A stretch of 64,000 nucleotides of DNA from Clitoria ternatea (taxonomy: Eukaryota > Streptophyta > Magnoliopsida > Fabales > Fabaceae), in NCBI GenBank assembly GCA_037962975.1, contig CM075669.1, positions 88,704,001-88,768,000 of the forward strand. Direction: 5' to 3'. The notes under the pieces are model-generated. The model saw nothing but the letters and a program-made list of their open reading frames with translations. It was not told the origin of the DNA and searched no databases. Every line of letters begins with the position of its first letter. Within the stretch, counting starts at the first letter, position 1. This document shows positions 12,131-24,844 of the stretch, piece after piece. Both the position numbers and the translations under genes were made by a program.

Positions 12131-12433
12131 TGTAACATCCCGAATTTTATAAAAATGAATAATCGATGAAAATAAATAATAAATAATTTTAGGTGAGTTG
12201 ATTTGTGTCCCAAAAATATGCGAATAATGAAATTGGGATTTATTGTGGATATTTATAATTTATTGAGCTTATGTGAGATAAAATTATACCCGATTAGAAA
12301 ATGGGTGTCGGACCAAGTATCTCCGATTGAGATGCCGTTGGTCAGGGCTGTTAAGAATATTATTGGGAATCCGAACATGTCTTCGAAATAATTTTTGGAT
12401 ATAGTATTGAGCCCGAACAAAGATCCTGTTTAT

Positions 12434-12440
12434 TATAAAG
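12434..12440 (+). promoter_or_regulatory. TATA-like box of LARD LTR copy 2
   Basis: TATAAAG, 303 bp into the LTR, precedes a CT-rich stretch that resembles a transcript leader. The same box is at 20115 and 27794 in the other copies. If used, about 4.7 kb of the LTR would be transcribed as R plus U5. Confidence 0.45.
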
Positions 12441-13860
12441 CGGTGAAGTTTTAATGAAAGGATTAAAAACTTAAAGAAAAACCTATTCTTTTCTCTCCTC
12501 CTTCTTTATTTTCGTTGGAGCCTCTCCCTCTCCCACTCACTTGGCTTTTCTCTTCTCTCCTTCTCCCTCTCTTGTGCTCAAAACGTGACCATCATTCCCA
12601 TGGCCATTTCCACCCAAAATCAAGAGGATTCCTTGGGTTTATGAAGCTTGTAATGGACATGGAGGCAAAGCTTGGCTCATCTCCTCTTCTCTCCCTCTCA
12701 TTTTCGTTTTGGAGCTTGAGCTTGATGGAGAGGTATGATTTTTGACCACCCATGGTTGTTATTGATAGTTTTTGAGTTATTGAAGTGTTATGATGAGAGG
12801 TTAGATGTTGTTTTGATGAATGGTGGTATGTGGAACCAAACCCTAGGTGGGATAACCATTGGGGATTATTATTGTTGTTGATAATGAATGGGATATGTTG
12901 TTGTTAGCCTAAGAATGTTGGAAATCATGTATATAAATGGTTGGAATTGATGATTGTGGGTTATTGATGAAAACCCTAGGTTTAGGAATTTGGGGCTTTT
13001 GGCCAATTGATTGATATTAATGATTTATGCTTTAGAATGGGTCTTGGAAAGGTTGGGATTGATTATTTGTATTGATGGTTGGGTTTTGATGAAAACTCTT
13101 GTCCTAAGAATTTGGGGAAATATATGTATTGTGGTTAGGAAGGTTGAATTGAATATGGGTAGAAAATACCCAATGTAGGTGTTAATGTGAGTATGAAATG
13201 ATGAATATGAACACCAAAGCCATGGTGAATGTGAAGGGTTAGTGAAATGATATGAGTGGCAAATTATTGGCTATTGAGAATGATTTGGGTATGTATATGT
13301 TGATGATGAATGTTTAGTGTCCCTTGATGGGAGTAATGTGTTATTGATGGATAACCCATGAGGGGTTGAATTAAATATATGCTAGTGAACCATCCTTGAG
13401 GGGATGAAGTGTATGCCTTGAAAATTGAGGATTTCATATGGATGTTTGGCATTGAATATGATGGCCATTGTGATGGCATTAATGATAAGATTGAAAGATA
13501 ACGTATAATTGAGGAACTCATATAGTCAAATAGAGTTTTATGTGATTTTGATGGCATGGGATAGTTCCAATAGCTTTTATGCATAGTTTATGACTTGTAG
13601 AAATTGGAATGGGCTAATTCCATTGAGAATTGACCCTTGAGTTACCCAAAAATGTTTAAAATTAGGTTAAAATGCAATTATGTGCATAAGTCCCTCAATT
13701 TTGAGAATTTCTGAGTGAGGCCGGTGGCCACACGTCATGAATAATATATTTTAGCTTGTGACAAATTTTGATGGTCATTGGATTTGAATTGAATGAGATT
13801 GGGTGATTGGAAGTTAAAATTTTGGTGCTGTTCTACATAAAAACAGCAGTAGGGCTGTCT

Positions 13861-14105
13861 TGAATCGATTCAAGACCCTTTGAATCGATTCAAGAGGTGC
13901 TGTTTTCATTGTTTTGGTCTCCAGGGGCGTTTGAATCGATTCATACGAGTTTGAATCGATTCAGAACCCTCTGTTTGTCAAATTTTGAGATTTTGGGATG
14001 CTTGAATCGATTCATACGAGTTTGAATCGATTCAAGGCCCTCTGTTTGTCAAAAATTGAGATTTTGGGATGCTTGAATCGATTCATACGAACCTGAATCG
14101 ATTCA
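13861..14105 (+). repeat. four pairs of GAATCGATTC palindromes (LTR copy 2)
   Basis: Sites start at about 13862/13882, 13932/13952, 14003/14023 and 14073/14093. Spacing within a pair is 20 bp and from pair to pair 70-71 bp. Many are extended to TTGAATCGATTCAA. Two intact pairs share the spacer TACGAGT. Confidence 0.92.
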
Positions 14106-15455
14106 GAGCCCTGTTATGGCCACTGTTGTGCTGTTTTTCCAACTGGTCTGTTTTCTTTGCTGTTTTTGGCCCGTTTGGGCACCTTAATGACATTTTTAGC
14201 CTCCGACTTCTTCATGAAAGTTGTAGATAATTGTGTTACGGAGGTGTGAGAATTGGTCTCACATTAATTGGAGTTTTATAACTCTCATTAGGAGAAAAAT
14301 ACCGAACCAATTACGTTGAAAAATTTAAGTTTAAGGGGGTTTTGAACCCAACTTTTTATGGTGGCCAAATTGGGACTAATAGGTGATATTTGTGACATGT
14401 CCCACTATTTTTAAGACTAAAAATAAGCTTACCTCATGTCTTAATGCTGAAATTTACCACGGGCTCATTGTTGCCCAAAACCTCTATTATTAGGAAAAAT
14501 GAACGGATTCACTAAAGGTAATATGGATGGCATTATAGATGAGGGATAAATGTGATGTTGTTGTAATTGGGAATGGTTAACCCTTTTAGATCTAGAGGAT
14601 CCTGACTTTGGGAAAGGAATTCCCGAAGCCTAATACAGTTGCATGAGTTAGTGTTCATCAAGTCTAGGACTTGATGTTGGGCTTTATGATAAGCTAGCAA
14701 ATGTTTAAGAATTAAGAGAAATTCCTTGAGATGGCTTATTGATTGTTAGATTGCATATGTATAATATGTAGATCGAATTCCGAATGGTGCAAATGAGCTT
14801 CCGGAGCATTGGAATGGTTCGGCTCTTCCCTCGAGGTAGGAGAGGAGTTAATATTCAAATTGCATGAGTTATATATTTGATGATTATCGTATGTGATTGA
14901 TACTCATGCTTGTATTGCCATATATATATGTATTGAATTAGTGAAAATGGCAATTGTTAATTATTGAGAATTATTATGATACTTTTGTATTGGGTTGGAA
15001 ATCCCCAATGAATATATATAATGATATTGATAGATAAAATGAAATATATGACATTCTAGCGGTTGATACAAGCGTTAGACTTGTATGTGTTCGAGGCAAT
15101 GATGATTGCCAAATATGTGAATGATGAATATGCATCGAATGGTTTTATGTGTAGATTATTGTGATTGATGCTGTGGCTATTGGATGCCAATTATTTGAAT
15201 GATGTGCCTTGAGGGGCCTTGTGAATGTTTGTATGCCAATGAATGCTAGTTAAATCGATGATATGCCTTGAGGGGCTTGATAAATGATTTTGTATGATTA
15301 TTGAAATGCCATTGATGACAAAATATGAAATATACAATATATCCCTAATTGAGAGGGTGAGATGTCCTTGCGAGGTTGTTGAGCACATGCATTATTGCAT
15401 TGTTGCGTTCATGACATAGCATGGCATTGATAAAGGTTGTTAGTGTTGAATATAT

Positions 15456-16100
15456 CAACTTGCGGGGTGCCACGAAGGGTAAATCCCGGAGTAATGATGA
15501 TATTTTGAATTGTTAAGTATATCACCTTGCGGGGTGCCACGAGGGGTGTATCCCCGAGTGATGATGATAATGTTATAATTATTGTGAAATGAATCACCTT
15601 GCGGGGTGCCACGATGGGTAGATCCCGGAGTGAAGATGATGTTGATCATACTGTTGAATATCTCACCTTGCGGGGTGCCACGGGGGGTGTATCCTCAGGT
15701 GATGAGGGTATTGTGATAATTATTGTGAAGAGAATCACCTTGCGGGGTGCCACGAAGGGTGTGTCCCTGAGTGAAGATGCTATTGCATAAATGATTATTA
15801 AAATGAATATATCACCTTGCGGGGTGCCACAAAGGGTATATCCCTGAGTGAAGAGGACGAGGTCCTATTGTTATTGAATCATTGTGAATTGAATCACCTT
15901 GCGGGGTGCCACGAAGGGTGTGTCCCTGAGTGAAGATGGTATTATGTCATTTATTTTAAAATGAAACACCTTGCGGGGTGCCACGAAGGGTGTAGCTCTG
16001 AGTGATGATGATATTATGATATTTATTGAGATGAATCACCTTGCGGGGTGCCACGAAGGGTGAATCCCTGAGTGATGATATTATTATTAGAATTATTGAG
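15456..16100 (+). repeat. nine-unit tandem repeat of about 72 bp (LTR copy 2)
   Basis: Units start with CACCTTGCGGGGTGCCACGA (first unit CAACTT) at about 15456, 15521, 15593, 15663, 15735, 15811, 15893, 15966 and 16034. The GC-rich head is conserved and the AT-rich tail varies from 65 to 82 bp total. ORFs read through it (RGATKGVS-like) follow from the repeat and are not taken as genes. Confidence 0.92.
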
Positions 16101-17153
16101 AAATGAATGGTATGGTGGTTGTGATCACCCGTTGATATGGAATTGGATCCATTGTATATTCGAAATAGGATGACCACGAGTATTGAAAAACCCCTTGCGA
16201 GGAGGTATTGAATAGAAGATAAAATGAATTGATGATGATAATGATTGAGGATGCCCTTGTTGATAAGTGGCAAGTGGTTGTGTATATAATTATGTATGTG
16301 CTTGTGCTTATTTATGATATGAATTGTGATTCATGAGGTCTGTATGCCTGTTATAATGATGAAATGATATATGAACGATAATTTGATGTTTTGTTAGCAA
16401 AGCACACATGATGGTTGTATGCATATACACATGATCACAATATATGTTATTCATCATTTTGAATGTATAACTCACTCTCCCATGTGGTCTCCTTTTTAGC
16501 ATTGCGATGCAGGTTGCCATGGAATGAGTTCGGATTTCAATTAAAGCTTGGATAAAGGTAAATAGTGGTAGAGGAAGTGCCTTGGCCGGCATCATTTATG
16601 GATTCTTGTATAATGAATAGGTTGTTTATGATGATATGGATGATCATAATGAGTTTGGATATGAATAGGATAATCCTTCGGATTTGATGATTTGATGTAT
16701 ATTAAAAAGATTGAAATTGAGTGATGTTCATTGATGATTGAGATAATCGGGAGAAGACTCCCGAATGTATATGTATTTATATATATAATTATACCTTAGG
16801 CATTGCATGCTTATGTAATTATGTAAAATGATGATGGTTGTCTATTAGGCTTATGATATGCCACTGCATGCTTGCCTAGCCTTTTCTCATATCTTCATAT
16901 ATGGGACTAGGCGTGTGCCCGGTATACATATTCTTCTGCTTATACTCTATTAATTTGTATACCTTTATGGGTGAACTAGTTATAGATCCAGGTTTAATTA
17001 ATTAAAATTGTACGCTTCAGTTTTCTGTGATTCGGGTTTCGGTGTGACGCTGAACTTAGTTTGGAACGTGAAAAAAAAAATTTACTTGCATTTTCATTAA
17101 ATATGACGATCACATTGGGATTCGAGTACAGAAAACCAGGGGTGTTACAAAGG

Positions 17154-17165
17154 TGGTATCAGAGC
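17154..17165 (+). other. primer binding site (LARD copy 2)
   Basis: TGGTATCAGAGC, 4 bp after the LTR end at 17149. Confidence 0.85.
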
Positions 17166-19772
17166 ATATTTTGCTATGAATTGGAGTTATTGGTTATTAC
17201 CAGAGCATGGCTGCTCTGTGAGGATTTGCTATTATGGATGATTGGAGCATGATTGCTCAATGGTGAGATACTTATTGTGATTTTTGGAGCGGGATACTCA
17301 TTATTGACATATGGTTATTTGTATAGATTTAATAATGATAACTGTTTAGAGAATGATGACATGTTGATGTATTGATTGCCCTATATAGAAATATGAATGA
17401 TTAATTGTCTAAGGATTGTGAATCGAGTTATGAGGGCATAATTACATATTGAGAATGATTGTGAACCATTAGAGTTGAGATGGGATTGATGCCCAAAGAG
17501 GACTTTTATGAAATTATGATTCATAAGATGTGGTTATTGACTATGGGAAGTATACCCTTTATCATTAGAGTTATATGGTGAACTTGTGGAGCCTAGTTTC
17601 TCATTGATAATTATGAATGAATTATGGGATCAAATATGAATGAATAAAATTCCTTGACATATGATGGATGTATGTATTGTGTAAGACCGGCCAAGTTCCT
17701 TACCCTATTACCTTTAAATAACGAATGTATTTTTATTGTGCATTGATGTTGATATATAAAATGCAAATTGATTTGATGATGAATCCATGATTGAATGTTA
17801 ATCATGGAAATGAAATATTGGAATTGATGAATATAAGACATGAAAGATGAGTTGATGAATATGAAATATGAGATACGACTTGGATTGATGATGATTTCTA
17901 TGCCATGTGTTGATCATGGATAGAGAATATTGAGAAAGAAATTGATATGGTAATAGATCATATATGTTGAGACCTTGATGTGCATATGCACTTTGAATAT
18001 GAATTGTGGTTAGGTCTCTTATGTATTATGCTTGTGGTGTTTAGCCAAGGAATGCTTGTTAAATGAAATGTAACTCACAAGGTTGATTTGGTTGAATGAA
18101 TGATATTGAAGAAATTCCCTAGTGTGGGTATCTTCAAATTTAAATGTTTGGTGGTGCCATTGTGTGGGATGGATTTTATATCCTTTGGCACAAGAACCCT
18201 ATGTGTTATATGATATAAGTGATTCGTTGTATTTCCCTAGATTGGGAATTTGAATATGTGATAAATGATTAAATGTGAAATCGAATACATGTAAGATTGG
18301 GATTGTGTCTCGATTTTTGATGTGTGAGAACCGAGTGAATAATTTATTTAATTATGATTCACTAGGTGTGATGACCTAGATTGACTTGGTATGATCTTGT
18401 ATGATCAATCGCTGTGGAGAATTAATTTAATCGGACCCTATGGCGGTCTAGGCTCTATGTTGTTTTTGTGAGCCATAACTAATGATGTTGTGTGGTATGT
18501 GAGAACTCCACAATGGGTACCAGGTGACCCTTAGACTTCCTAAGTCTATTAATTGATCGAACCTTATGAATGGTTAAGCCATAACAAAATTAATTGTGAA
18601 ATACGTTGTTGAAGCTAGAGCTGATATGTGATGGAATACGAATGATAAATGTAACCCCTGATGATTGATGAATAATAATGTTGAATTTGGGGTATAATTG
18701 GAATTGATTATGGTATATGATTTTACGAAGTGATCTTGGGCTAAATTGTTTGCCTTAGAGATTATGATCGTTGGAATAATTATGGATGACGATATGATTT
18801 AGAGATGACATGTGTGATTGTGAGTCGGTGAATAGAAATTTAATCATGTCATTACCCCCCTATTTTATTTGAAGAGTATTATATTGATGATGGAAAGCAC
18901 ATAGTGATGTTGTAGTATATGAGGTGTAGGTCCAATTCATGGACTTTAGTTGTGACCTATGAAGAGGATCTCTAATGTGAAGGCTTATTGTACGATTAAG
19001 TAGCCTACTTGATAAGAGTTTGGTGAATTTTTTAAGGCTCGAATTGATTTATAGCCAACAAATATGTAAGCGAGACAAGAATTTTAGGCTATTTGAGCAT
19101 GGTTTTGGATGGATGAAACCCAAGGATGGGGTATTTACTTTGTGATGACTAAAAATTTATGATCGGTACGCCAAATTAAGATGAATTTGATTAAGATTGA
19201 TGATCGGTATGGCATGATGGATGCTAAATTAATTGTAGAATGACAATGAAATATGAATATGTTGGTGGTGGACTGGTGAGGATTGTCACCAAGTCTTATA
19301 TGGAATGGTATCGCTTGAATATGTGTGACCGATATGAGCAATGGGAATACGAAGTATTGGTCCCGATACGGCCTTACATGCCATAGGCATCGTGGCAACA
19401 TGCACATATGCGCCGACTATATGTGTTTGTGGTAACCACTACGGGATTGGGACGCCATCCTGTATGTCGGATGCAGCAACACATAGGCCGGGCAGGTGTA
19501 GGGATTGTAACTGCTTATGGTGAATGTATTGAGCCTATCTGGTCATATTGAGTATGAACATGTGAGCTCTATTGAGTGAGTTGTGATCGATGACATAAGA
19601 CACGATCGATGACATAAGACACGGTTGGAAATGTGAAAATTTTGTGTTGAGAATGATGACATGATGGTAAACATGCTTTGATGGACTTTGAGAAGTCCGA
19701 TGCTACTTCGTGATATTATTGAACTCTATTGGTGTGTGGCCAAAGTGTGGCCTTATGGTGTATGCCGATGTT

Positions 19773-19811
19773 AAACTTCGAGGACGAAGTTTCTTTTTAG
19801 GAGGGGTGGAT
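19773..19811 (+). other. AGGA-loop hairpin plus purine tract (copy 2)
   Basis: Same perfect 8-bp stem as copy 1 (19773-19792), 19 nt before the LTR at 19812. Confidence 0.8.
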
Positions 19812-21540
19812 TGTAACATCCCGAATTTTATAAAAATGAATAATCGATGAAAATAAATAATAAATAATTTTAGGTGAGTGGATTTGTGTCCCAAAAATAT
19901 GGGAATAATGAAATTGGGATTTATTATGGATATTTATAATTTATTGAGCTTATGTGAGATAAAATTATACCCGATTAGAAAATGGGTGTCGGACCAAGTA
20001 TCTCCGATTGAGATGCCGTTGGTCAGGGCTGTTAAGAATATTATTGGGAATCCGAACATGTCTTCGAAATAATTTTTGGATATAGTATTGAGCCCGAACA
20101 AAGATCCTGTTTATTATAAAGCGGTGAAGTTTTAATGAAAGGATTAAAAACTTAAAGAAAAACCTATTCTTTTCTCTCCTCCTTCTTTATTTTCGTTGGA
20201 GCCTCTCCCTCTCCCACTCACTTGGCTTTTCTCTTCTCTCCTTCTCCCTCTCTTGTGCTCAAAACGTGACCATCATTCCCATGGCCATTTCCACCCAAAA
20301 TCAAGAGGATTCCTTGGGTTTATGAAGCTTGTAATGGACATGGAGGCAAAGCTTGGCTCATCTCCTCTTCTCTCCCTCTCATTTTCGTTTTGGAGCTTGA
20401 GCTTGGTGGAGAGGTATGATTTTTGACCACCCATGGTTGTTATTGATAGTTTTTGAGTTATTGAAGTGTTATGATGAGAGGTTAGATGTTGTTTTGATGA
20501 ATGGTGGTATGTGGAACCAAACCCTAGGTGGGATAACCATTGGGGATTATTATTGTTGTTGATAATGAATGGGATATGTTGTTGTTAGCCTAAGAATGTT
20601 GGAAATCATGTATGTAAATGGTTGGAATTGATGATTGTGGGTTATTGATGAAAACCCTAGGTTTAGGAATTTGGGGCTTTTGGCCAATTGATAGATATTA
20701 ATGATTTATGCTTTAGAATGGGTCTTGGAAAGGTTGGGATTGATTATTTGTGTTGATGGTTGGGTTTTGATGAAAACTCTTGTCCTAAGAATTTGGGGAA
20801 ATATATGTATTGTGGTTAGGAAGGTTGAATTGAATGTGGGTAGAAAATACCCAATGTAGGTGTTAATGTGAGTATGAAATGATGAATATGAACACCAAAG
20901 CCATGGTGAATGTGAAGGGTTAGTGAAATGATATGAGTGGCAAATTATTGGCTATTGAGAATGATTTGGGTATGTATATGTTGATGATGAATGTTTAGTG
21001 TCCCTTGATGGGAGTAATGTGTTATTGATGGATAACCCATGAGGGGTTGAATTAAATATATGCTAGTGAACCATCCTTGAGGGGATGAAGTGTATGCCTT
21101 GAAAATTGAGGATTTCATATGGATGTTTGGCATTGAATATGATGGCCATTGTGATGGCATTAATGATAAGATTGAAAGATAACGTATAATTGAGGAACTC
21201 ATATAGTCAAATAGAGTCTTATGTGATTTTGATGGCATGGGATAGTTCCAATAGCTTTTATGCATAGTTTATGACTTGTAGAAATTGGAATGGGCTAATT
21301 CCATTGAGAATTGACCCTTGAGTTACCCAAAAATGTTTAAAATTAGGTTAAAACGCAATTCTGTGCATAAGTCCCTCAATTGTGAGAATTTCTGAGTGAG
21401 GCCGGTGGCCACACGTCACGAATAATATATTTTAGCTTGTGACAAATTTTGATGGTCATTGGATTTGAATTGAATGAGATTGGGTGATTGGAAGTTGAAA
21501 TTTTGGTGTTGTTCTACATAAAAACAGCAGTAGGGCTGTC

Positions 21541-21786
21541 TTGAATCGATTCAAGACCCTTTGAATTGATTCAAGAGGTGCTGTTTTCATTGTTTTGGGC
21601 TCCAGGGGCGTTTGAATCGATTCATACGAGTTTGAATCGATTCAGAACCCTCTGTTTGTCAAATTTTGAGATTTTGGGATGCTTGAATCGATTCATACGA
21701 GTTTGAATCGATTCAAGGCCCTCTGTTTGTCAAAATTGAGATTTTGGGACGCTTGAATCGATTCATACGAACCTGAATCGATTCAG
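21541..21786 (+). repeat. paired GAATCGATTC palindromes (LTR copy 3)
   Basis: Four pairs as in copy 2; the second member of the first pair is mutated to GAATTGATTC. Confidence 0.9.
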
Positions 21787-23134
21787 AGCCCTGTTATGGC
21801 CACTGTTGTGCTGTTTTTCCAACTGGTCTGTTTTCCTTGCTGTTTTTGGCCCGTTTGGGCACCTTAATGACATTTTTAGCCTCCGACTTCTCATGAAAGT
21901 TGTAGATAATTGTGTTACGGAGGTGTGAGAATTAGTCTCACATTAATTGGAGTTTTCTAACTCTCATTAGGAGAAAAATACCGAATCAATTACGTTGAAA
22001 AATTTAAGTTTAAGGGGGTTTTGAACCCAACTTTTTATGGTGGCCAAATTGGGACTAATAGGAGATATTTGTGACATGTCCCACTATTTTTAAGACTAAA
22101 AATAAGCTTACCTCATGTCTTAAAGCTGAAATTTACCACGGGCTCATTGTTGCCCAAAACCTCTATTATTAGGAAAAATGAACGGATTCACTAAAGGTAA
22201 TATGGATGGCATTATAGATGAGGGATAAATGTGATGTTGTTGTAATTGGGAATGGTTAACCCTTTTAGATCTAGAGGATCTTGACTTTGGGAAAGGAATT
22301 CCCAAAGCCTAATACAGTTGCATGAGTTTGTGTTCATCAAGTCTAGGACTTGATGTTGGGCTTTATGATAAGCTAGCAAATGTTTAAGAATTAAGAGAAA
22401 TTCCTTGAGATGGCTTATTGATTGTTAGATTGCATATGTATAATATGTAGATCGAATTCCGAATGGTGCAAATGAGCTTCCGGAGCATTGGAATGGTTCG
22501 GCTCTTCCCTCGAGGTAGGAGAGGAGTTAATATTCAAATTGCATGAGTTATATATTTGATGATTATCGTATGTGATTGATACTCATGCTTGTATTGCCAT
22601 ATATATATGTATTGAATTAGTGAAAATAGCAATTGTTAATTATTGAGAATTATTATGATACTTTTGTATTGGGTTGGAAATCCCCAATGAATATATATAA
22701 TGATATTGATAGATAAAATGAAATATATGACATTCTAGCGGTTGATACAAGCGTTAGACTTGTATGTGTTCGAGGCAATGATGATTGCCAAATATGTGAA
22801 TGATGAATATGCATCGAATGGTTTTATGTGTGGATTATTGTGATTGATGCTGTGGCTATTGGATGCCAATTATTTGAATGATGTGCCTTGAGGGGCCTTG
22901 TGAATGTTTGTATGCCAATGAATGCTAGCTAAATCGATGATATGCCTTGAGGGGCTTGATAAATGATTTTGTATGATTATTGAAATGCCATTGATGACAA
23001 AATATGAAATATACAATATATCCCTAATTGAGAGGGTGAGATGTCCTTGCGAGGTTGTTGAGCACATGCATTATTGCATTGTTGTGTTCATGACATAGCA
23101 TGGCATTGATAAAGGTTGTTAATGTTGAATATAT

Positions 23135-23779
23135 CAACTTGCGGGGTGCCACGAAGGGTAAATCCCGGAGTGATGATGATATTGTGAATTGTTAAGTATA
23201 TCACCTTGCGGGGTGCCACGAGGGGTGTATCCCCGAGTGATGATGATAATGTTATAATTATTGTGAAATGAATCACCTTGCGGGGTGCCACGATGGGTAG
23301 ATCCCGGAGTGAAGATGATGTTGATCATACTGTTGAATATCTCACCTTGCGGGGTGCCACGGGGGGTGTATCCTCGGGTGATGAGGGTATTGTGATAATT
23401 ATTGTGAAGAGAATCACCTTGCGGGGTGCCACGAAGGGTGTGTCCCTGAGTGAAGATGCTATTGCATAAATGATTATTAAAATGAATATATCACCTTGTG
23501 GGGTGCCACAAAGGGTATATCCCTGAGTGAAGAGGACGAGGTCCTATTGTTATTGAATCATTGTGAATTGAATCACCTTGCGGGGTGCCACGAAGGGTGT
23601 GTCCCTGAGTGAAGATGGTATTATGTCATTTATTTTAAAATGAAACACCTTGCGGGGTGCCACGAAGGGTGTAGCCCTGAGTGATGATGATATTATGATA
23701 TTTATTGAGATGAATCACCTTGCGGGGTGCCACGAAGGGTGAATCCCTGAGTGATGATATTATTATTAGAATTATTGAG
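23135..23779 (+). repeat. nine-unit 72-bp tandem repeat (LTR copy 3)
   Basis: Same unit order and spacing as at 15456-16100, with scattered substitutions, so the nine-unit structure predates tandem amplification of the LARD. Confidence 0.9.
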
Positions 23780-24832
23780 AAATGAATGGTATGGTGGTTG
23801 TGATCACCCGTTGATATGGAATTGGATCCATTGTATATTCGAAATAGGATGACCACGAGTATTGAAAAACCCCTTGCGAGGAGGTATTGAATAGAAGATA
23901 AAATGAATCGATGATGATAATGATTGAGGATGCCCTTGTTGATAAATGGCAGGTGGTTGTGTATATAATTATGTATGTGCTTGTGCTTATTTATGATATG
24001 AATTGTGATTCATGAGGTCTGTATGCCTGTTATAATGATGAAATGATATATGAACGATAATTTGATGTTTTGTTAGCAAAGCACACATGATGGTTGTATG
24101 CATATACACATGATCACAATATATGTTATTCATCATTTTGAATGTATAACTCACTCTCCCATGTGGTCTCCTTTTTAGCATTGCGATGCAGGTTGCCATG
24201 GGATGAGTTCAGATTTCAATTAAAGCTTGGATGAAGGTAAATAGTGGTAGAGGAAGTGCCTTGGCCGGCATCATTTATGGATTCTTGTATAATGAATAGG
24301 TTGTTTATGATGATATGGATGATTATAATGAGTTTGGATATGAATAGGATAATCCTTCGGATTTGATGATTTGATGTATATTAAAAAGATTGAAATTGAG
24401 TGATGTTCATTGATGATTGAGATAATCAGGAGAAGACTCCCGAATGTATATGTATTTATATATATAATTATACCTTAGGCATTGCATGCTTATGTAATTA
24501 TGTAAAATGATGATGGTTGTCTATTAGGCTTATGATATGCCACTGCATGCTTGCCTAGCCTTTTCTCATATCTTCATATATGGGACTAGGCGTGTGCCCG
24601 GTATACATATTCTTCTGCTTATACTCTATTATTTTGTATACCTTTATGGGTGAACTAGTTATAGATCCAGGTTTAATTAATTAAAATTGTACGCTTCGGT
24701 TTTCTGTGATTCGGGTTTCGGTGTGACGCTGAACTTAGTTTGGAACGCGAAAAAAAAAATTTACTCGCATTTTCATTAAATATGACGATCACATTGGGAT
24801 TCGAGTACAGAAAACCAGGGGTGTTACAAAGG

Positions 24833-24844
24833 TGGTATCAGAGC
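24833..24844 (+). other. primer binding site (LARD copy 3)
   Basis: TGGTATCAGAGC, 4 bp after the LTR end at 24828. Confidence 0.85.

Larger units (their letters stand above)
12131..17149 (+). repeat. LARD LTR copy 2 (complete, 5,019 bp)
   Basis: Starts TGTAACATCC and ends TGTTACA. In order it holds a TATA-like box (12434), a CT-rich leader from about 12490, a donor-like AG|GTATGA at 12733, paired GAATCGATTC palindromes (13861-14105), nine units of a 72-bp repeat (15456-16100) and an AT-rich tail. A 5-kb LTR without protein-coding content is unusually long compared with most LTRs. Short ORFs inside it show no domain. Confidence 0.9.
17150..19811 (+). other. LARD interior, copy 2 (non-coding)
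   Basis: 2,662 bp, nearly identical to 9469-12130; only scattered substitutions are seen. No coding domain in any frame. Confidence 0.85.
19812..24828 (+). repeat. LARD LTR copy 3 (complete, 5,017 bp)
   Basis: Same layout as copy 2: TATA-like box at 20115, palindrome pairs at 21541-21786 (one site GAATTGATTC), 72-bp repeats at 23135-23779. It shares the CTTCTGCTTATAC variant near 24613 with copy 2, against CTTCCGCTGTATAC in the outer LTRs. Confidence 0.9.

Noticed and set aside
12515..12745. 76-codon Leu/Ser-rich ORF in each LARD LTR
   Set aside because: The start is TTG and the sequence is a CT-rich leader read in frame; conservation equals that of the flanks.
13264..13584. 106-codon ORF on the - strand, repeated at 20945 and 28624
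   Set aside because: It recurs only because the LTRs are near-identical copies; it has no domain, no start context and lies in LTR sequence.
15456..16100. Regularly spaced repeats resembling a CRISPR array
   Set aside because: Plant retrotransposon context, AT-rich variable tails that are related to each other rather than unique spacers, and no cas genes.
15409..16273. Several ORFs on both strands with repeated RGTPQG/RGATKG motifs
   Set aside because: They are translations of the 72-bp tandem repeat.
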